Below are positions 7,284 to 24,725 of a stretch of 36,783 bases of DNA, piece by piece. Location: positions 1 to 36,783 of the forward strand of contig JAUPKJ010000126.1 of the NCBI GenBank assembly GCA_030837505.1, read 5' to 3'. Every line of letters starts with the position of its first letter. Position 1 is the first letter of the stretch. This DNA is from Actinomycetota bacterium (lineage in GTDB: Bacteria > Actinomycetota > Actinomycetes > Actinomycetales > Kineosporiaceae). The translations under genes were made by a program, and so were the position numbers. The notes beneath the pieces are model-generated. The model was not told the DNA's origin. It did not search any database and was given only the letters and a program-made list of their open reading frames with translations.

Positions 7284-7844
7284 ATGGCGAGACCAGACAA
7301 GGCAGCAAAGGTCGCGACGATCGCGGAGCGTTTCCGCGCCTCGAACGCTGCTGTGCTGACCGAGTATCGCGGACTCACCGTGGCGCAGCTGACGACGCTC
7401 CGCAAGAGCCTCGCAGCGAATGCCACGTACGTCGTGGCGAAGAACACCCTGACCTCGATCGCAGCCAAGGAAGCCGGTGTCACGGCCTTCGACGGCCAGT
7501 ACTCGGGTCCGACCGCGATCGCGTTCGTCACCGGGGATCCGGTGGAGGCCGCCAAGGGTCTGCGTGACTTCGCCCGTTCCAACCCGTCGCTGGTCATCAA
7601 GGGCGGTGTCCTCGACGGCAAGTCCCTGTCCGCCGACGAGGTCAAGCAGCTCGCGGATCTGGAGTCCCGCGAGGTTCTGCTGTCCAAGATGGCCGGCGCG
7701 ATGAAGGCGTCCCTCACCAAGGCCGCCTACCTCTTCGCAGCTCCTCTGTCGCAGGCCGTCCGCACCGTGGACGCGTTGCGCCAGAAGGTCGAAGAGAACG
7801 CCCCTGCCGCTGCCGAACCGGCGGCGGAACCCACCGAGGGCTGA
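7284..7844 (+). CDS. rplJ: 50S ribosomal protein L10
   Basis: 186 aa with ATG at 7284 and an excellent AGGAAGGAGG ribosome binding site. L10 is the base of the flexible L7/L12 stalk. The N-terminal rRNA-binding domain ([20 protein letters not shown]) is followed by a C-terminal helix ([14 protein letters not shown]) that docks L7/L12 dimers; the tail is Ala/Pro/Glu-rich. A hairpin with a 10-bp stem (7843-7873) starts at its stop codon and separates it from rplL, whose product is needed in several copies per L10. Confidence 0.98.
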   Translation: MARPDKAAKVATIAERFRASNAAVLTEYRGLTVAQLTTLRKSLAANATYVVAKNTLTSIAAKEAGVTAFDGQYSGPTAIAFVTGDPVEAAKGLRDFARSNPSLVIKGGVLDGKSLSADEVKQLADLESREVLLSKMAGAMKASLTKAAYLFAAPLSQAVRTVDALRQKVEENAPAAAEPAAEPTEG

Positions 7845-7934
7845 CAGCCCGCCCATCAGCGCTGGCGGGTGTCGGCGATGCATTCGGATCGCGTCGGACA
7901 ACCCCGCGTGAACGACACGGAAGGAACCGCCACC

Positions 7935-8321
7935 ATGGCGAAGCTCAGCACCGACGAGCTGCTCGACGCGTTCAAGGACATGACGCTGATCGAGCTGTCG
8001 GAGTTCGTCAAGAAGTTCGAGGACACCTTCGACGTGACCGCAGCCGCCCCAGTGGCGGTCGGTATCGCGGCCCCTGCGGCCGGCGAGGCCGCGGCGGTCG
8101 AGGAGAAGGACGAGTTCGACGTCGTTCTCGAGGCCGCGGGTGACAAGAAGATCCAGGTCATCAAGGTGGTCCGCGAGCACGTCGCCGGACTGGGGCTGAA
8201 AGAGGCCAAGGACCTGGTCGACAGCGCTCCCAAGCCGATCGTGGAGAAGGCCAACAAGGAGACCGCCGAGAAGGTCAAGGCGGCTCTCGAGGGCGCAGGC
8301 GCCACCGTCTCCCTCAAGTGA
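7935..8321 (+). CDS. rplL: 50S ribosomal protein L7/L12
   Basis: 128 aa with ATG at 7935 and AAGGAA upstream. Residues 1-35 are the dimerisation and L10-binding domain. An Ala/Val/Pro-rich hinge follows (about 37-55). The C-terminal domain, with [25 protein letters not shown], recruits EF-Tu, EF-G and IF2. It is cotranscribed with rplJ at a gap of 90 nt, and two strong hairpins follow it, so most transcripts probably end here. Confidence 0.98.
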   Translation: MAKLSTDELLDAFKDMTLIELSEFVKKFEDTFDVTAAAPVAVGIAAPAAGEAAAVEEKDEFDVVLEAAGDKKIQVIKVVREHVAGLGLKEAKDLVDSAPKPIVEKANKETAEKVKAALEGAGATVSLK

Positions 8322-8326
8322 CGCGC

Positions 8327-8366
8327 GGGCCGCTGCCGGCCGCGCTCCGGCGCACGGCAGCGGCCC
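8327..8366 (+). terminator. First hairpin after rplL
   Basis: GGGCCGCTGCCG (8327-8338) pairs perfectly with CGGCAGCGGCCC (8355-8366) around a 16-nt loop. There is no T-tract. It begins 6 nt after the rplL stop and probably protects or terminates the mRNA. Confidence 0.5.
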
Positions 8367-8385
8367 CACCGATCGATCAGATCGG

Positions 8386-8431
8386 GGCGCGGTCCAGGAA
8401 CCCAGGTTCCCGGACCGCGCCTTCGTCGTTC
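8386..8431 (+). terminator. Second hairpin after rplL, probable terminator
   Basis: GGCGCGGTCC (8386-8395) pairs with GGACCGCGCC (8412-8421). One A-C mismatch later, the stem continues with GGAACC/GGTTCC. The tail is TTCGTCGTT. It separates rplJL from rpoBC, which has its own promoter. Confidence 0.7.
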
Positions 8432-8517
8432 GCGGACCGGGGAGATCGGTTCGGGAGGACGCCGCGCCGTATCCGCTCGGCGTGGCGGCGTGGATACCCC
8501 GCGCCTCACGCCTGTTT

Positions 8518-8556
8518 CACGTAAAGTAATCACGTAGTGGCGCGACGTAGTGATGG
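8518..8556. repeat. Three 13-nt direct repeats (operator-like) before rpoB
   Basis: CACGTAAAGTAAT, CACGTAGTGGCGC and GACGTAGTGATGG start at 8518, 8531 and 8544, with exact 13-nt spacing and a shared ACGTA core. They lie about 85 nt upstream of the rpoB -10 box. I infer a regulator-binding array; no regulator is identified. Confidence 0.45.
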
Positions 8557-8638
8557 GTGGGTGTTCCACCCGGCCTGGTACCCCTACTGCTCGCGGGGGA
8601 ATGTCGGGGGTCTGGGGATCCCGGAATCGACCTCACTC

Positions 8639-8667
8639 TTGACGTTCGGGGGGCTGGGAGCCATGCT
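8639..8667 (+). promoter_or_regulatory. rpoB promoter
   Basis: TTGACG (8639-8644) is a near-consensus -35. CATGCT (8662-8667), 17 nt later, is a weaker -10. Transcription would start near 8674, leaving a leader of roughly 365 nt before the TTG of rpoB. Confidence 0.55.
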
Positions 8668-8776
8668 CGTATTGTCCTTGGTGCGCAGGGCGCGGGCAGC
8701 GCAGCGCTACAGAGACGAGCAGCACAGCGTGACAGTGGCACGGTGAAGCAGGAGATGTGACAACTGATTGTTACTA

Positions 8777-8921
8777 CCGAATCACGTTTTGTGATCGGTT
8801 TGTAATGATCAAGGAATTGGTCCTCCGAGCATGGTGATGGCCGGTCCGTTCCGAGGGCCGTGGCCGTCGCTCTTCCCGTGTCGCATCGTCGGCGGTCGAA
8901 TCGATGACATGTCGATTCGAC
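8777..8921 (+). other. Structured rpoB leader with two hairpins
   Basis: CCG-A-ATCAC(GTTTT)GTGATCGG spans 8777-8798 in an unusually AT-rich patch. GTCGAATCGA (8895-8904) pairs with TCGATTCGAC (8912-8921) around TGACATG. No convincing coding frame fills 8322-9040, so the stretch holds terminators, the promoter and this leader. Confidence 0.55.
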
Positions 8922-9040
8922 AAGTCAAGGTCCTCTGAGTAACCTGACGCTTTGCGCTGCCCTGTGCCCCGCCCGTGGGTTTTTCCTCGGGACACTTGGC
9001 GTGCGCACGAAACGCTCGCAGGCCCGTGGAAGGACCCCTC

Positions 9041-12526
<3,486 letters not shown>

Positions 12527-12531
12527 CGCCC

Positions 12532-12564
12532 CACCGGCCGGCCGTCCCTGCCCGCCGGCCGGTG
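12532..12564 (+). other. Hairpin in the rpoB-rpoC gap
   Basis: CACCGGCCGGC (12532-12542) pairs perfectly with GCCGGCCGGTG (12554-12564) around an 11-nt loop. There is no T-tract. It is possibly an RNA processing or pausing site between the beta and beta' cistrons. Confidence 0.5.
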
Positions 12565-12616
12565 ACCGCCTCCCCAGTCCACACTGAATCACCCACGCGA
12601 GAAAGCAGGCAGCGTC

Positions 12617-16489
<3,873 letters not shown>

Positions 16490-16516
16490 CCATGGGAGTT
16501 CCACGGCCGCTGCGTT

Positions 16517-16544
16517 CCCGTCGGCCCCTCGGGGGGCCGACGGG
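16517..16544 (+). terminator. Hairpin after rpoC, probable terminator
   Basis: CCCGTCGGCCCC (16517-16528) pairs perfectly with GGGGCCGACGGG (16533-16544) around a TCGG tetraloop. There is no T-tract. It starts 28 nt after the rpoC stop and precedes the str operon promoter. Confidence 0.6.
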
Positions 16545-16585
16545 GCGGCTGTGCGCCCTTCCGGAGGTCACCGAGCCGGTCCGTT

Positions 16586-16615
16586 TTGACGCTCCGCTCA
16601 CAGGCCGGGTAATCT
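16586..16615 (+). promoter_or_regulatory. str operon promoter (rpsL)
   Basis: TTGACG (16586-16591) and TAATCT (16610-16615) have an 18-nt spacer; this is the best sigma-70-type promoter in the window. The start would fall near 16622, giving a leader of about 475 nt before rpsL. Confidence 0.65.
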
Positions 16616-16701
16616 CGGCGTCCGTGCCTGGCTTACTCCCGGGCCGTTCTGTCTGCACGACGACGGCGTACCACTCGGCCGGGGTCGGGCAGCCTTCGTG
16701 G

Positions 16702-16782
16702 CACGGTGTCGAATCTGACACGGTGCTGAACGTCGTGGCACGGTGTTGAACTCCGTGCCACGGTGCCGGACACGGTGTCCGG
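16702..16782. repeat. Five CACGGTG repeats in the str leader
   Basis: CACGGTG starts at 16702, 16719, 16739, 16759 and 16771. The cluster also forms an inverted repeat, CGTGGCACGG (16734-16743) with CCGTGCCACG (16753-16762), and a second one, CCGGACAC/GTGTCCGG (16766-16782). It lies 80-160 nt after the predicted transcription start. Confidence 0.7.
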
Positions 16783-16867
16783 GCCTGTTGTGGGGCGCTG
16801 CGTCGGAGCAGTCCGGTGCCCATGGACTCACCGGGTACTTCCCGGGGAGATCGGGCAGGGGACTGCA

Positions 16868-17004
16868 CGTAGGGCGACACGCCCGACTACGGGGGGCGGA
16901 CTCGGGGGAGAACGACGAGTGGCCCGTCACTCGGGCCACAGGTGTAGAACGAAACTCATAACAGAACCGACAGAGCCACCCACGTGCCGCTCCCCAGCGG
17001 CACG
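16868..17004 (+). other. Structured leader of rpsL
   Basis: Three short hairpins: one at 16868-16891 (CGTAG...CTACG), GGCCCG(TCACT)CGGGCC at 16921-16937, and CGTGCCGCT(CCCC)AGCGGCACG at 16983-17004. No credible gene is present between rpoC and rpsL (16490-17097). Confidence 0.5.
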
Positions 17005-17097
17005 CACCACCCGGTACGAATCGCAAGGGCGTCGCCAAGGACTCCCGTGCCTGACGTACTGCCATGCGAACCGATACGCCAAGACAACGGAGATCCG

Positions 17098-17472
17098 GTG
17101 CCCACGATCCAGCAGCTGGTCCGCAAGGGCCGCCAGGACAAGGTCGGAAAGACCAAGACTCCTGCCCTCAAGGGGTGCCCGCAGCGGCGCGGCGTGTGCA
17201 CCCGCGTCTACACCACGACCCCGAAGAAGCCGAACTCCGCGCTGCGCAAGGTCGCGCGTGTCAGGCTCACGAGCCAGATCGAGATCACCGCCTACATCCC
17301 GGGTGTGGGACACAACCTGCAGGAGCACTCGATCGTGCTCGTGCGGGGCGGTCGAGTGAGGGACCTGCCCGGTGTCCGCTACAAGATTATCCGTGGGTCC
17401 CTGGACACCCAGGGCGTGAAGAACCGTCGGCAGGCTCGCAGCCGGTACGGCGCGAAGAAGGAGAAGAGCTGA
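17098..17472 (+). CDS. rpsL: 30S ribosomal protein S12
   Basis: 124 aa from GTG at 17098 with GGAG at about 5 nt. S12 lies at the decoding centre and controls accuracy. The [13 protein letters not shown] loop keeps Lys43. In the second loop the sequence is [12 protein letters not shown], so residue 88 (codon AGG, 17359-17361) is Arg where most bacteria have Lys. This is the residue altered in streptomycin-resistant K87R (E. coli) and K88R (mycobacterial) mutants. The stop overlaps the rpsG ATG by one base. The leader upstream is long and repeat-rich. Confidence 0.98.
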   Translation: MPTIQQLVRKGRQDKVGKTKTPALKGCPQRRGVCTRVYTTTPKKPNSALRKVARVRLTSQIEITAYIPGVGHNLQEHSIVLVRGGRVRDLPGVRYKIIRGSLDTQGVKNRRQARSRYGAKKEKS

Positions 17473-17942
17473 TGCCCCGCAAGGGCCCGGCCCCGAAGCG
17501 GCCGCTCATCATCGACCCGGTCTACAGCTCCCCGCTGGTCACCCAGCTGGTGAACAAGGTACTGCTCGACGGCAAGAAGGCCGCTGCCGAGCGCATTGTG
17601 TACTCGGCCATGGAGGGCTGCCGCGAGAAGACCGGTGGTGACCCGGTCATCACCCTCAAGCGCGCTCTGGACAACGTCAAGCCCACCCTCGAGGTCCGCT
17701 CGCGTCGGGTCGGCGGTGCCACCTACCAGGTCCCCGTCGAGGTCCGCGCCGGGCGCTCCACCACGTTGGCCCTGCGGTGGCTGGTCAGCTTCTCCCGGCA
17801 GCGCCGCGAGAAGACCATGACCGAGCGTCTGATGAACGAGATCCTCGATGCCAGCAACGGTCTCGGCGCTGCGGTCAAGCGACGCGAGGACACGCACAAG
17901 ATGGCCGAATCCAACAGGGCATTCGCTCACTACCGTTGGTGA
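17472..17942 (+). CDS. rpsG: 30S ribosomal protein S7
   Basis: 156 aa. It starts with [18 protein letters not shown] and carries the conserved [15 protein letters not shown] beta hairpin and RWLVSF helix, ending HYRW. S7 nucleates the 30S head and contacts E-site tRNA. The ATG shares its A with the rpsL TGA, so translation is probably coupled. The E. coli homologue autoregulates the str operon, but the E. coli target is the rpsL-rpsG gap, which is absent here. Confidence 0.98.
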   Translation: MPRKGPAPKRPLIIDPVYSSPLVTQLVNKVLLDGKKAAAERIVYSAMEGCREKTGGDPVITLKRALDNVKPTLEVRSRRVGGATYQVPVEVRAGRSTTLALRWLVSFSRQRREKTMTERLMNEILDASNGLGAAVKRREDTHKMAESNRAFAHYRW

Positions 17943-18011
17943 GGTGGCCGGCGTGGCAACGCGCCGGTGACCCGCAGCGGTGACCATTGATCACGAGGCG
18001 AGGCAGGAACC

Positions 18012-20114
18012 GTGGCACAGGACGTGCTGACGGACCTCACGAAGGTCCGCAATATCGGCATCATGGCGCACATTGACGCCGGTAAGACGACGACGACCGA
18101 GCGGATCCTGTTCTACACCGGGATCAACTACAAGATCGGTGAAGTCCACGACGGCGCAGCCACCATGGACTGGATGGAGCAGGAGCAGGAGCGGGGGATC
18201 ACCATTACCTCCGCGGCCACCACCTGCTTCTGGGACGGGAACCAGATCAACATCCTGGACACCCCCGGCCACGTGGACTTCACCGTCGAGGTCGAGCGCT
18301 CCCTGCGGGTGCTGGACGGCGCAGTGGCGGTCTTCGACGGCAAGGAGGGCGTCGAGCCCCAGTCGGAGACCGTGTGGCGCCAGGCGGACAAGTACAGCGT
18401 CCCCCGCATCTGCTTCGTCAACAAGATGGACAAGCTCGGTGCGGACTTCTACTTCACCGTGCGCACCATCGTGGAGCGGCTGGGCGCCAAGCCGATTCCC
18501 CTGCAGCTGCCCATCGGTGCGGAGAACGACTTCGTCGGCGTCGTCGACCTGCTCACCATGCAGGCCCTGACCTGGCGGGGCAACGTCAACAAGGGCGAGA
18601 GTTTCGAGACCGAGCCGATCCCCGCGGACCTCGTCGAGAAGGCCAAGGAGTACCGGAGCCAGCTGGTCGAGGTCGCTGCCGAGAACGACGAGGCCCTCCT
18701 GGAGAAGTACCTCAACGGTGAGGAACTCACCATCGAGGAGATCAAGGGCTCGATCCGTCGGATGACGATCGCCGGGGAGATCTACCCGGTCCTGTGCGGT
18801 TCGGCCTTCAAGAACAAGGGCGTGCAGCCGATGCTGGACGCCGTCGTCGACTACCTGCCCTCGCCCCTGGAGGTCCCCGCTATCGAGGGACACGCCGTCG
18901 GCGACGAGGACAAACCGTTGACCAGGCACGCCTCGGCCGACGAGCCCTTCTCCGCGCTGGCCTTCAAGGTGGTCGCCCACCCGTTCTTCGGGCGTCTGAC
19001 CTACGTCCGGGTGTATTCGGGCAAGGTCTCCACCGGCAACCAGGTCATCAACGCGACCAGGAGCCGCAAGGAGCGCATCGGCAAGCTCTTCCAGATGCAC
19101 TCCAACAAGGAGAACCCGGTCGACAGCGCGTCGGCCGGCCACATCTACGCCTTCATCGGTCTCAAGGACACCAGCACGGGGGACACCCTGTGCGATGTCC
19201 AGAAGCCGATCGTCCTGGAATCGATGACCTTCCCCGAGCCCGTTCTGAAGGTCGCGATCGAGCCCAAGACCAAGGGCGACCAGGAGAAGCTGGGCACGGC
19301 CATCCAGAAGCTCGCCGAGGAGGACCCGACCTTCCAGGTCCAACACGACGAGGAGACCGGCCAGACCATCATCGCCGGCATGGGTGAGCTGCACCTGGAC
19401 ATCCTGGTCGACCGCATGCGCCGCGAGTTCAAGGTCGAGGCCAACGTCGGCAAGCCGCAGGTCGCCTACCGCGAGACCATTCGCCGCAAGGTCGAGAAGT
19501 TCGACTACACCCACAAGAAGCAGACGGGTGGGTCCGGCCAGTACGCGAAGATCCAGATCAGTCTGGAGCCGCTGGAGACGACGGACGGCACCTTCTACGA
19601 GTTCGCCAACAAGGTCACCGGCGGCCGTGTCCCGCGTGAGTACATTCCGAGTGTCGACCACGGGATCCAGGACGCCATGCAGTTCGGCATCCTGGCCGGC
19701 TACCCGCTGGTGGGCCTCAAGGCGACTCTGCTCGACGGTGCCGCCCACGACGTCGACTCCTCGGAGATGGCCTTCAAGATCGCTGGCTCCATGGCGTTGA
19801 AAGAGGCTGCCCGTCGGGCCGACCCCGCGCTGCTGGAGCCGGTCATGGCCGTCGAGGTCCGTACCCCTGAGGAATACATGGGGGAGGTCATCGGGGACCT
19901 CAACTCCCGCCGGGGGCAGATCCAGGCGATGGAGGAGGTCAGCGGCGCTAAGGTGATCCGCGCCAACGTTCCGCTGTCGGAGATGTTCGGGTATGTCGGC
20001 GACCTGCGAAGCAAGACCCAGGGTCGTGCGGTGTATTCGATGCAGTTCGACTCCTATGCGGAGGTTCCGCGCACCGTCGCGGAAGAGATCATCAAGAAGA
20101 CCCGCGGCGAGTGA
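18012..20114 (+). CDS. fusA: Elongation factor G
   Basis: 700 aa from GTG at 18012 with AGGAA upstream. GTPase motifs are [12 protein letters not shown] (P-loop), [10 protein letters not shown] (switch I end), DTPGHVDF (switch II) and NKMD. Domains II-V follow, with [15 protein letters not shown] in domain IV and the tip loop [12 protein letters not shown] drives translocation and, with RRF, ribosome recycling. The fusidic-acid positions I can place (Phe in DTPGHVDF, His in [12 protein letters not shown]) are the sensitive type. It is third in the str operon. Confidence 0.99.
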   Translation: MAQDVLTDLTKVRNIGIMAHIDAGKTTTTERILFYTGINYKIGEVHDGAATMDWMEQEQERGITITSAATTCFWDGNQINILDTPGHVDFTVEVERSLRVLDGAVAVFDGKEGVEPQSETVWRQADKYSVPRICFVNKMDKLGADFYFTVRTIVERLGAKPIPLQLPIGAENDFVGVVDLLTMQALTWRGNVNKGESFETEPIPADLVEKAKEYRSQLVEVAAENDEALLEKYLNGEELTIEEIKGSIRRMTIAGEIYPVLCGSAFKNKGVQPMLDAVVDYLPSPLEVPAIEGHAVGDEDKPLTRHASADEPFSALAFKVVAHPFFGRLTYVRVYSGKVSTGNQVINATRSRKERIGKLFQMHSNKENPVDSASAGHIYAFIGLKDTSTGDTLCDVQKPIVLESMTFPEPVLKVAIEPKTKGDQEKLGTAIQKLAEEDPTFQVQHDEETGQTIIAGMGELHLDILVDRMRREFKVEANVGKPQVAYRETIRRKVEKFDYTHKKQTGGSGQYAKIQISLEPLETTDGTFYEFANKVTGGRVPREYIPSVDHGIQDAMQFGILAGYPLVGLKATLLDGAAHDVDSSEMAFKIAGSMALKEAARRADPALLEPVMAVEVRTPEEYMGEVIGDLNSRRGQIQAMEEVSGAKVIRANVPLSEMFGYVGDLRSKTQGRAVYSMQFDSYAEVPRTVAEEIIKKTRGE

Positions 20115-20245
20115 TCTCGACCGGGTATTGCAGCACCTGACAGAACCATCCGGAACCCTCTCGGGGGATCCAGTCCGAGACATCCCGTCCGACCCTCGGT
20201 CCCGACCACCGGACGGCGACATTAACAGTCCTGAGGAGGACCATC

Positions 20246-21439
<1,194 letters not shown>

Positions 21440-21443
21440 CCCT

Positions 21444-21482
21444 CAGGTCGGGCCGGTGGCCGAGAGCCACCGGCCCGACCTG
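21444..21482 (+). terminator. Terminator-like hairpin after tuf
   Basis: CAGGTCGGGCCGGTGGC (21444-21460) pairs perfectly over 17 bp with 21466-21482 around CGAGA. There is no T-tract. It starts 5 nt after the tuf stop and ends the str operon. Confidence 0.7.
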
Positions 21483-21530
21483 CACGGCCGGGTGAGCCCA
21501 CCGGTAGTTCCCCCCGTCACAGACCGTGAA

Positions 21531-21561
21531 TTGGTCAAGTGAGGGGCGGGTCTGGCAGACT
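21531..21561 (+). promoter_or_regulatory. Candidate S10 operon promoter
   Basis: TTGGTC (21531-21536) and CAGACT (21556-21561) are 19 nt apart. The -10 is imperfect and the spacer long, but this is the best pair in the tuf-rpsJ gap. A promoter is expected here because a strong hairpin closes the previous operon. Confidence 0.38.
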
Positions 21562-21740
21562 AGGCAAGTTGCTCGACGCAGGTCGGGCGGTGGGACGCGG
21601 CAGGCACTCGGACAGCGCCGACGGACGATGGCGCAGCCGTCGACAGTACGGCGTCGAATTGTGCAGCGACCGTTCCATCACCGGCAGAGGCCGGGACAAG
21701 TACTCATCGAGGGGGCATCCACCTGGATGTCAAGGGGTAA

Positions 21741-21780
21741 TCACATCGCAGGATGTGACACTCCCGACCTCGGGGGTCGG
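21741..21780 (+). other. Hairpins in the rpsJ leader
   Basis: TCACATC(GCAG)GATGTGA at 21741-21758 is followed by CCGACC(TCGGG)GGTCGG at 21764-21780. They lie in the roughly 300-nt leader of the S10 operon. In E. coli the S10 leader is bound by L4; no homology to that leader is visible. No gene is supported in 21440-21874. Confidence 0.4.
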
Positions 21781-21874
21781 CCCCGGCCGGCGGAAGAGAC
21801 ATCAGGCAGCAGCGGTACCAGGGCAAACCGGCCCATGTGCAGTACCGGTCCGAGGAAGAGAGCTCAGAGGAGCC

Positions 21875-22183
21875 ATGGCGGGACAGAAGATCCGCATCCG
21901 GCTGAAGGCCTACGACCATGAGGTCATCGACAGCTCGGCGCGCAAGATTGTCGACACGGTGGTCCGCACGGGTGCGAGTGTGGCCGGCCCGGTGCCGCTG
22001 CCCACGGAGAAAAACGTGTACTGCGTTATCCGTTCGCCGCACAAGTACAAGGACAGCCGCGAGCACTTCGAGATGCGCACGCACAAGCGGCTGATCGACA
22101 TCATCAACCCCACGCCGAAGACGGTCGATTCGCTCATGCGACTCGACCTCCCGGCAGGGGTCGACATCGAGATCAAGCTCTGA
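21875..22183 (+). CDS. rpsJ: 30S ribosomal protein S10
   Basis: 102 aa starting [19 protein letters not shown] at ATG 21875. GAGGAG lies only 2-3 nt upstream, a short spacing. S10 sits in the 30S head and, as NusE, also binds NusB and the NusG KOW domain in antitermination. The tRNA-binding loop region ([19 protein letters not shown]) is present. First gene of the S10 operon; rplC follows after 15 nt. Confidence 0.98.
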   Translation: MAGQKIRIRLKAYDHEVIDSSARKIVDTVVRTGASVAGPVPLPTEKNVYCVIRSPHKYKDSREHFEMRTHKRLIDIINPTPKTVDSLMRLDLPAGVDIEIKL

Positions 22184-22198
22184 AGGACCGGCTGAACC

Positions 22199-22843
22199 AT
22201 GACGAAACAGATCAAGGGAATTCTGGGCTCCAAGCTCGGGATGACCCAGGTGTGGGATGCGGACAATCGGCTGGTGCCGGTGACCGTGGTGCAGGCCGGA
22301 CCGTGTGTGGTGACCCAGGTGCGCAGCGCCGGCAAGGACGGGTACGACGCGGTGCAGATTGCCTTCGGCACCATCGACCCTCGCAAGGTCACGCAGCCGA
22401 TGAAGGGACACTTCGCCTCGGCGGGTGTCACTCCTCGGCGGCACTTGGCCGAACTGCGTACCCCCGATGCGGGTGAGTACGCACCCGGCCAGGAACTGAC
22501 CGCTGCGACCTTCGAAGCCGGCCAGACGGTCGACGTCATCGGTCGCACCAAGGGCAAGGGCACGGCCGGCGTCATGAAGCGGCACGGCTTCCACGGCCTG
22601 GGAGCAGGCCACGGAACCCAGCGTAAGCACCGCGCGCCCGGATCCATCGGGGCCTGCGCCACTCCGGGACGGGTCTTCAAAGGCCTGCGGATGGCCGGCC
22701 GGATGGGTGCCGTGCGCCAGACCACGCAGAACCTCACCGTCCACGCTGTGGACACCGAGCGCGGCCTGCTGCTCATCAAGGGTGCCGTCCCCGGTCCCAA
22801 GGGCGCCGTCGTGCTGGTGAAGACCGCGGCGAAGGGGGCCTGA
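22199..22843 (+). CDS. rplC: 50S ribosomal protein L3
   Basis: 214 aa, [20 protein letters not shown]3 is an early 23S assembly protein whose central loop reaches the peptidyl transferase centre. The loop segment [20 protein letters not shown] is of the usual actinobacterial type. An AAGGA motif lies about 11 nt upstream of the ATG. The C-terminus ([18 protein letters not shown]) matches the family. rplD begins 4 nt after the stop. Confidence 0.98.
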   Translation: MTKQIKGILGSKLGMTQVWDADNRLVPVTVVQAGPCVVTQVRSAGKDGYDAVQIAFGTIDPRKVTQPMKGHFASAGVTPRRHLAELRTPDAGEYAPGQELTAATFEAGQTVDVIGRTKGKGTAGVMKRHGFHGLGAGHGTQRKHRAPGSIGACATPGRVFKGLRMAGRMGAVRQTTQNLTVHAVDTERGLLLIKGAVPGPKGAVVLVKTAAKGA

Positions 22844-22847
22844 ACCC

Positions 22848-23531
22848 ATGTCCGGCATCATGATCGACGTCCTGGACCCGGCCGGCAAGACGGCGGGTAC
22901 CGCCGAACTTCCGGCAGAGGTCTTCGACGTCCAGACCAACGTGCCTCTCATCCACCAGGTGGTCGTGGCCCAGTTGGCCGCGGCCCGCCAGGGGACGCAC
23001 TCCACCAAAACCCGGGGCGAGGTCAGCGGCGGTGGCCGCAAGCCCTACAAACAGAAGGGCACCGGTCGCGCCCGCCAGGGTTCGATCCGGGCTCCCCAGT
23101 TCACCGGCGGTGGGGTCGTTCACGGCCCGACCCCGCGGGACTACACCCAGCGCACCCCCAAGAAGATGAAGGCCGCCGCTCTGCGCGGGGCCCTCTCCGA
23201 CCGGGCGCGCCACGGTCGCATCCACGTCCTGAGCTCCGTGACCGACGGCGACAAGCCCTCCGCGCGCAACGCGGCCGGCCTGCTGGTCAAGGTGAGCGAC
23301 CGCAAGAATCTTCTGGTCGTCGTGGAGCGCGAGGACGAGTTGGCCCTCATGAGCCTGCGTAACCTCCCGCAGGTCCACCTGCTCGTGGCCGACCAGTTGA
23401 ACACCTACGACGTGCTGTGTTCCGACGACGTGGTCTTCACCCAGGGTGCCCTCGAGGCGTTCCTGGACCGGCAGCCGCCCCGCAGTCGCAAGGTCGCAGC
23501 TCAGGACAGCGGCGAGGAGGCCACCCAGTGA
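22848..23531 (+). CDS. rplD: 50S ribosomal protein L4
   Basis: 227 aa. The [21 protein letters not shown] segment is the extended loop that lines the peptide exit tunnel near macrolide sites; no known resistance change is apparent. In E. coli L4 also represses the S10 operon by binding its leader. The C-terminus has a short acidic/basic tail. The TGA overlaps the rplW GTG by 4 nt (GTGA), implying translational coupling. Confidence 0.98.
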   Translation: MSGIMIDVLDPAGKTAGTAELPAEVFDVQTNVPLIHQVVVAQLAAARQGTHSTKTRGEVSGGGRKPYKQKGTGRARQGSIRAPQFTGGGVVHGPTPRDYTQRTPKKMKAAALRGALSDRARHGRIHVLSSVTDGDKPSARNAAGLLVKVSDRKNLLVVVEREDELALMSLRNLPQVHLLVADQLNTYDVLCSDDVVFTQGALEAFLDRQPPRSRKVAAQDSGEEATQ

Positions 23532-23836
23532 GCACCGTCGGCAACATGCACCGCGATCCGCGCGACATCCTGCTCGCCCCCGTCGTCTCCGAGAAGAGCT
23601 ACGGCCTCCTCGACGAGGGCAAGTACACGTTCATCGTCGATCCTCGGGCGAACAAGACCGAGATCAAGATTGCGGTGGAACAGGTCTTCGGCGTCAGGGT
23701 CAGTTCGGTGAACACGATCAACCGCCAGGGTAAGACGCGCCGGACCCGTTTCGGTACGGGCAAGCGCAAGGACACCAAGCGCGCGATCGTGACCCTCAAG
23801 GAAGGCACCATTGACATCTTCGGCGGGATCGCCTGA
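23528..23836 (+). CDS. rplW: 50S ribosomal protein L23
   Basis: 102 aa from the GTG at 23528, which overlaps the rplD stop; a second start ([13 protein letters not shown]) lies six codons downstream. The motifs [18 protein letters not shown] and [20 protein letters not shown] identify L23, which sits at the tunnel exit and docks trigger factor and SRP. The frame continues open upstream inside rplD, but that extension is not L23. Confidence 0.97.
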   Translation: MSTVGNMHRDPRDILLAPVVSEKSYGLLDEGKYTFIVDPRANKTEIKIAVEQVFGVRVSSVNTINRQGKTRRTRFGTGKRKDTKRAIVTLKEGTIDIFGGIA

Positions 23837-23874
23837 CGGCGGCACGCCAGATCTGACGCGAGGACAGACACGTC

Positions 23875-24711
23875 ATGGGAATCCGTAAGTACAAGCCGAC
23901 GACGCCGGGCCGCCGCGGCTCGTCGGTCGCCGACTTCGTCGAGATCACCCGGTCGGAGCCGGAGAAGTCGCTGGTCCGTCCCTTGAGCAAGAGGGGCGGC
24001 CGGAACAACTCCGGTCGGGTGACCACCCGCCATCAGGGCGGTGGACACAAGCGTGCGTACCGGGTGATCGACTTCCGCCGGCACGACAAGGATGGTGTGC
24101 CGGCGAAGGTCGCGCACATCGAGTACGACCCGAACCGCACGGCCCGCATCGCGCTGCTGCACTACGTGGACGGCGAGAAGCGCTACATCCTGGCCCCCAA
24201 CCGCCTGCAGCAGGGCGACCGGATCGAGAACGGTCCTGGGGCCGACATCAAGCCCGGGAACAGCCTTCCCCTGCGCAACATCCCCGTGGGCACGGTGATC
24301 CACGCCATCGAGCTTCGGCCCGGTGGCGGGGCGAAGATCGCTCGCTCTGCGGGGGCCTCGGTGCAGCTGGTCGCCAAGGAAGGACCCATGGCGCAGCTGC
24401 GGATGCCCTCCGGCGAGATCCGCAACGTCGACGTCCGCTGCCGCGCGACGGTCGGCGAGGTCGGCAACGCCGAACAGTCGAACATCAACTGGGGCAAGGC
24501 CGGGCGCATGCGCTGGAAGGGCAAGCGTCCCACGGTGCGTGGTGTGGCGATGAACCCGATCGACCACCCGCACGGCGGCGGTGAGGGCAAGACCTCGGGA
24601 GGCCGGCATCCGGTCAGTCCCTGGGGCCAGCCCGAGGGCCGTACCCGCAGGCCGAACAAGGCCAGCGACAAACTCATCGTCCGTCGCCGGCGTACCGGCA
24701 AGAAGCGCTGA
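23875..24711 (+). CDS. rplB: 50S ribosomal protein L2
   Basis: 278 aa. It contains the RNA-binding OB and SH3-like domains and the [20 protein letters not shown] loop that approaches the peptidyl transferase centre, including the conserved His in HPHGGG. L2 helps join the subunits. The ATG at 23875 follows rplW by 38 nt. The C-terminus is strongly basic ([13 protein letters not shown]). Confidence 0.98.
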   Translation: MGIRKYKPTTPGRRGSSVADFVEITRSEPEKSLVRPLSKRGGRNNSGRVTTRHQGGGHKRAYRVIDFRRHDKDGVPAKVAHIEYDPNRTARIALLHYVDGEKRYILAPNRLQQGDRIENGPGADIKPGNSLPLRNIPVGTVIHAIELRPGGGAKIARSAGASVQLVAKEGPMAQLRMPSGEIRNVDVRCRATVGEVGNAEQSNINWGKAGRMRWKGKRPTVRGVAMNPIDHPHGGGEGKTSGGRHPVSPWGQPEGRTRRPNKASDKLIVRRRRTGKKR

Positions 24712-24725
24712 CAGGAGCCTGGACC

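Noticed and set aside
8537-8746. A 69-aa frame before rpoB whose C-terminal half (IPESTSLLTFGGLGAMLVL then RRARAAQR) resembles a PEP-CTERM-like sorting tail
   Set aside because: The hydrophobic part overlaps the TTGACG...CATGCT promoter, there is no good ribosome binding site at the GTG, and no exosortase context is visible.
8975-9040. GTG at 8975 as rpoB start
   Set aside because: The extra 22 residues do not match RpoB; TTG 9041 has GGAAGGA and the expected Streptomyces-like N-terminus.
16492-16749. 85-aa frame between rpoC and rpsL
   Set aside because: It spans the terminator hairpin and the str promoter, has no family match, and its end falls in the CACGGTG repeats.
20185-20216. CCGTCCG/CGGACGG hairpin in the fusA-tuf gap as a tuf-specific regulatory element
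   Set aside because: Only 7 bp with an 18-nt loop and no clear promoter nearby; too weak to list as a feature.
21526-21921. A 131-aa frame between tuf and rpsJ
   Set aside because: It crosses the candidate promoter, leader hairpins and the first codons of rpsJ in another frame; no family features.
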